Source: Actinomycetota bacterium (GTDB lineage Bacteria > Actinomycetota > Actinomycetes > S36-B12 > UBA10799). Taken from it: a stretch of 14,721 nt of DNA. Position 1 is the stretch's first letter. The number at the start of each line of letters is the position of its first letter. The stretch covers positions 18,569 to 33,289 of the forward strand of contig DMNR01000421.1 in NCBI GenBank assembly GCA_003452655.1, in the 5' to 3' direction. Below the pieces are notes generated by a model. It searched no databases. It was not told the origin of the DNA and saw nothing but the letters and a program-made list of their open reading frames with translations. Positions 13,081 through 14,721 of the stretch are shown here, piece by piece. A program made the translations under genes and the position numbers.

Positions 13081-14273
13081 GATGTGGACCGCCGCAAACT
13101 TGGTCGACGAAGGTCAATCGTCAAGGCTTCGATCGCAAGCTGCGGCGCCACATTTGCGTCGAGCGCCAACCGCGCGGTTTCGATGGCGTCGATGCGCCAC
13201 ATCGTCTCCACTGGATCACTCTCGCGTGCGAGGCGCTGAATCTCCGAACTCATTTCAGCGTTGATCAACTGGCTCGATGTATCGGTCACTGCCCCAAACT
13301 GTTCGGCGAGAACGTCACGGTAGAAGCCGAGCAAATCGAGCAATGCACGATCGAGCTGATCACGTTGGGTTCTGGTGTTGCGTGACTTCTGGCGGTCTTC
13401 CAACTCCTTGAGGGCGCCCTTGACGCCCCGCGCGCCGCCCTTTACCCCGCGGCCCTCCGCGCCTTCGCCCCAGGCGAGTAGGAGGTCTTCTCGTTCACGT
13501 TCATCGAGCGGTTCGGTGATCGCGCGAGCATCTTCCTTCGCGGTCGTGACCATTGCCTCAGCGGATGTCAGGCACATTCGCAAGTTGGTAAGTCGAGCGG
13601 GAATCGACAGGATCTCTCGGCGGCGGTGTCGTGCACTCTCATCCCGGGCAAGTGCGCGAGCACGACCGACGTGGCCCTGTGACGCATGCGCCGCAAACAG
13701 CGCCGATTCGGCATCCACTCCTTCGGAGGCCAACAAGTAGTCGGCAACATCCTGCGGCGTCGGCGTTTTTAACATGACGTGACGGCACCGCGATCGAATC
13801 GTCGGCAAGACGTCCTCGACGCTCGGGGTACACAACAACCACACGGCGCGCGGCGGCGGTTCTTCGATCGCCTTGAGCAAGACGTTGTTGGCGGTTTCGG
13901 TGAGGCGATCCGCATCTTCGAGCACGATGACGTGCCACTTGCCACGGCTCGGCGCCATCGATGCCCGCGACACGAGGGCCCGAGCGTCGGCGGTCTTGTA
14001 CGACACGCCTTCGGGACGAATCACCTCAACATCTGGGTGTGATCCCGCGGCAACTTCGCGGCATTCAGCGCAGTCGCCGCATCCGCCGTTGGCACACATC
14101 AGTGCGGCAGCGAACGCGCGCGCAGCCGTCGAACGACCACTACCCGGAGGCCCGGTGATCAGCCATGCGTGCGTCATCGCTGGGCCTGGGATTTCGGCCC
14201 TCGCGTCAGCAGTCGCCGCGCTCAGCGATTCAACCGCCGCCGCCTGTCCAACCAAGTCGTCCCACACCGTCAC
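13077..14273 (-). CDS. holB: DNA polymerase III delta' subunit
   Basis: The 398-residue protein is the clamp-loader delta' subunit, an AAA+ protein that helps load the beta sliding clamp in the replisome. It opens with the typical VWDDLVGQ, has a P-loop GPPGSGRST at 41-49 in which Arg47 replaces the usual Lys, zinc-binding cysteines 60, 65, 68 and 71 (CANGGCGDCAEC), a Walker-B-like strand VIVLEDADRLT at about 115-125, and the clamp-loader signature SRC at 161-163. The Arg in the P-loop is as expected for a subunit that does not hydrolyse ATP. Start GTG at 14271-14273; a second GTG two codons later is an alternative. The stop overlaps the TAP-like peptidase start. In many actinobacteria tmk precedes holB, but here about 200 bp of regulatory sequence and the divergent csbD-like gene lie upstream. 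Confidence 0.95.
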   Translation of the reverse strand: MTVWDDLVGQAAAVESLSAATADARAEIPGPAMTHAWLITGPPGSGRSTAARAFAAALMCANGGCGDCAECREVAAGSHPDVEVIRPEGVSYKTADARALVSRASMAPSRGKWHVIVLEDADRLTETANNVLLKAIEEPPPRAVWLLCTPSVEDVLPTIRSRCRHVMLKTPTPQDVADYLLASEGVDAESALFAAHASQGHVGRARALARDESARHRRREILSIPARLTNLRMCLTSAEAMVTTAKEDARAITEPLDEREREDLLLAWGEGAEGRGVKGGARGVKGALKELEDRQKSRNTRTQRDQLDRALLDLLGFYRDVLAEQFGAVTDTSSQLINAEMSSEIQRLARESDPVETMWRIDAIETARLALDANVAPQLAIEALTIDLRRPSLRRSTS

Positions 14274-14356
14274 GGGGTTGATTCTGCCTTCTACTAATCC
14301 GGCGCGGACACAGACTCGGTGAATCGGGGAGAAACTCGTGAACCATCTGCGGCGAG

Positions 14357-14373
14357 GGTAGACATGTTCTACC
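14357..14373. promoter_or_regulatory. Palindrome GGTAGA-CATGT-TCTACC in the holB/csbD spacer
   Basis: Perfect 6-bp arms with a 5-base centre lie 9 bp upstream of the sigma-B-like -35 element of the csbD-like gene and about 85 bp before the holB start. The position suits a regulator of either gene; the protein that binds it is unknown. Confidence 0.4.
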
Positions 14374-14382
14374 TCACACCTT

Positions 14383-14408
14383 GGTTACTGAAGCGTAGGT
14401 TTGGGTAA
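14383..14408 (+). promoter_or_regulatory. Sigma-B/sigma-F-type stress promoter
   Basis: GGTT (14383-14386), a 16-bp spacer and GGGTAA (14403-14408) agree with the general-stress promoter pattern of actinobacteria (Streptomyces sigma-B GNNT-N14-16-GGGTAY; mycobacterial SigF is similar). Only the last base of the -10 differs from the consensus Y. Transcription would start near 14415. CsbD was first described as a sigma-B-dependent gene in Bacillus, which fits the downstream gene. Confidence 0.7.
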
Positions 14409-14433
14409 CACTTAGACAAGAAGTACGGCAGCA

Positions 14434-14457
14434 GAGCCCCTCCCCAAATGCGGGCTC
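14434..14457 (+). other. Hairpin in the 5' leader of the csbD-like gene
   Basis: GAGCCC (14434-14439) and GGGCTC (14452-14457) form a perfect 6-bp stem with a 12-base loop, about 25 bp before the start codon. There is no T-run after it. It could affect RNA stability or translation. Confidence 0.4.
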
Positions 14458-14481
14458 CCACATCGAGATGAGATGACGAAC

Positions 14482-14676
14482 ATGGGTTTCACAGACACCG
14501 TCAAGAACACGACACTTTCGGTCAGCGGTCGCGCCAAGGAAATCGCGGGTTTCACGTTCAAGAATGAGGACCTTCAGTACGAAGGCAAGGCCGACCAGAT
14601 CACGGCGAACCTGCGTAAGGCTCGTGCCCGCGGAATGGGCGCCGTCGACTCCCTGCGCAAGGCCGTTGGCATCTAA
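14482..14676 (+). CDS. CsbD-like stress protein
   Basis: The 64-residue product (67 if started at 14473) is a hydrophilic helical protein of the CsbD family. The family pattern is clear: GRAKEIAGFTFKNEDLQYEGKADQ at about residues 16-39, corresponding to the GKxKEaxGxxtgdxxLexeGkxdq core, followed by a basic helix (ITANLRKARARGMGAVDSLRKAVGI). CsbD proteins are abundant under general stress in many bacteria, but their molecular role is unknown. ATG at 14482 is preferred because GATGAG lies 9 nt upstream and family members usually begin MGxxDxxKN. The promoter upstream is of the sigma-B/sigma-F type. It is divergent from holB and appears monocistronic. Confidence 0.88.
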   Translation: MGFTDTVKNTTLSVSGRAKEIAGFTFKNEDLQYEGKADQITANLRKARARGMGAVDSLRKAVGI

Positions 14677-14721
14677 GAACTTCAGGCATTCCACGCATTC
14701 GGTGGGATTGGCTACTCAGTT

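Noticed and set aside
1..14721. CRISPR array, insertion sequence, integrase or toxin-antitoxin pair
   Set aside because: No regularly spaced repeats, transposase or recombinase motifs, or small overlapping gene pairs of known type were seen on either strand.

Overview
The window looks like chromosomal DNA of an uncultured or lesser-known actinomycete (Actinomycetota) of moderately high GC. The evidence is a DUF222/HNH (13E12-type) endonuclease gene behind a textbook actinobacterial LexA box, a ydaO c-di-AMP riboswitch in front of an NlpC/P60 cell-wall hydrolase, a two-domain VOC protein resembling mycobacterial Rv0577, a lipoprotein of the tripeptidyl-aminopeptidase type, an actinobacterial HolB with Arg in its P-loop, frequent GTG/TTG starts and -10 boxes of the form TANNNT. 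No species can be named from the sequence alone.

Layout. 1-293 (-) is the 5' part of a small membrane protein gene cut by the window edge. 401-1339 (-) is a tandem PhnB-like VOC protein, divergent from a TVGYGD potassium channel at 1457-2209 (+). An NTF2/SnoaL-like protein (2316-2840, +) converges on a surface lipoprotein with beta-propeller, IPT and FN3 domains (2863-4356, -). The divergent spacer 4357-4551 holds a perfect SOS box and a -10 box that would give a leaderless mRNA for the HNH endonuclease (4552-6021, +). A gene-poor stretch follows, then a small secreted four-cysteine protein (6472-6996, +). The Rv0577-like VOC gene (7090-7881, -) and tRNA-Thr(CGT) (8026-8098, -) come next, bracketed by a 21-bp direct repeat of the tRNA 3' end that looks like an attachment-site scar. 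From 8191 to 14273 all genes are on the minus strand: holB, then an overlapping lipoprotein peptidase, then (after a terminator) the riboswitch-controlled NlpC/P60 gene, then (after another terminator) a YtcJ-like amidohydrolase and a small membrane protein. The right end carries a CsbD-like stress protein (14482-14676, +) behind a sigma-B/sigma-F-type promoter.

Functional themes. Regulation is the most informative content: DNA damage (LexA) controlling an HNH nuclease, c-di-AMP controlling a cell-wall hydrolase, and a general-stress sigma factor controlling CsbD. The genes are mostly single transcription units, with one clear operon (holB-peptidase) and one likely pair (amidohydrolase-membrane protein). 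I found no CRISPR array, insertion sequence or integrase, and no obviously new multi-gene defence system. The best leads are the SOS-HNH unit, the tRNA-end repeat around the VOC gene, and a cluster of GTGAAC half-sites upstream of that gene.
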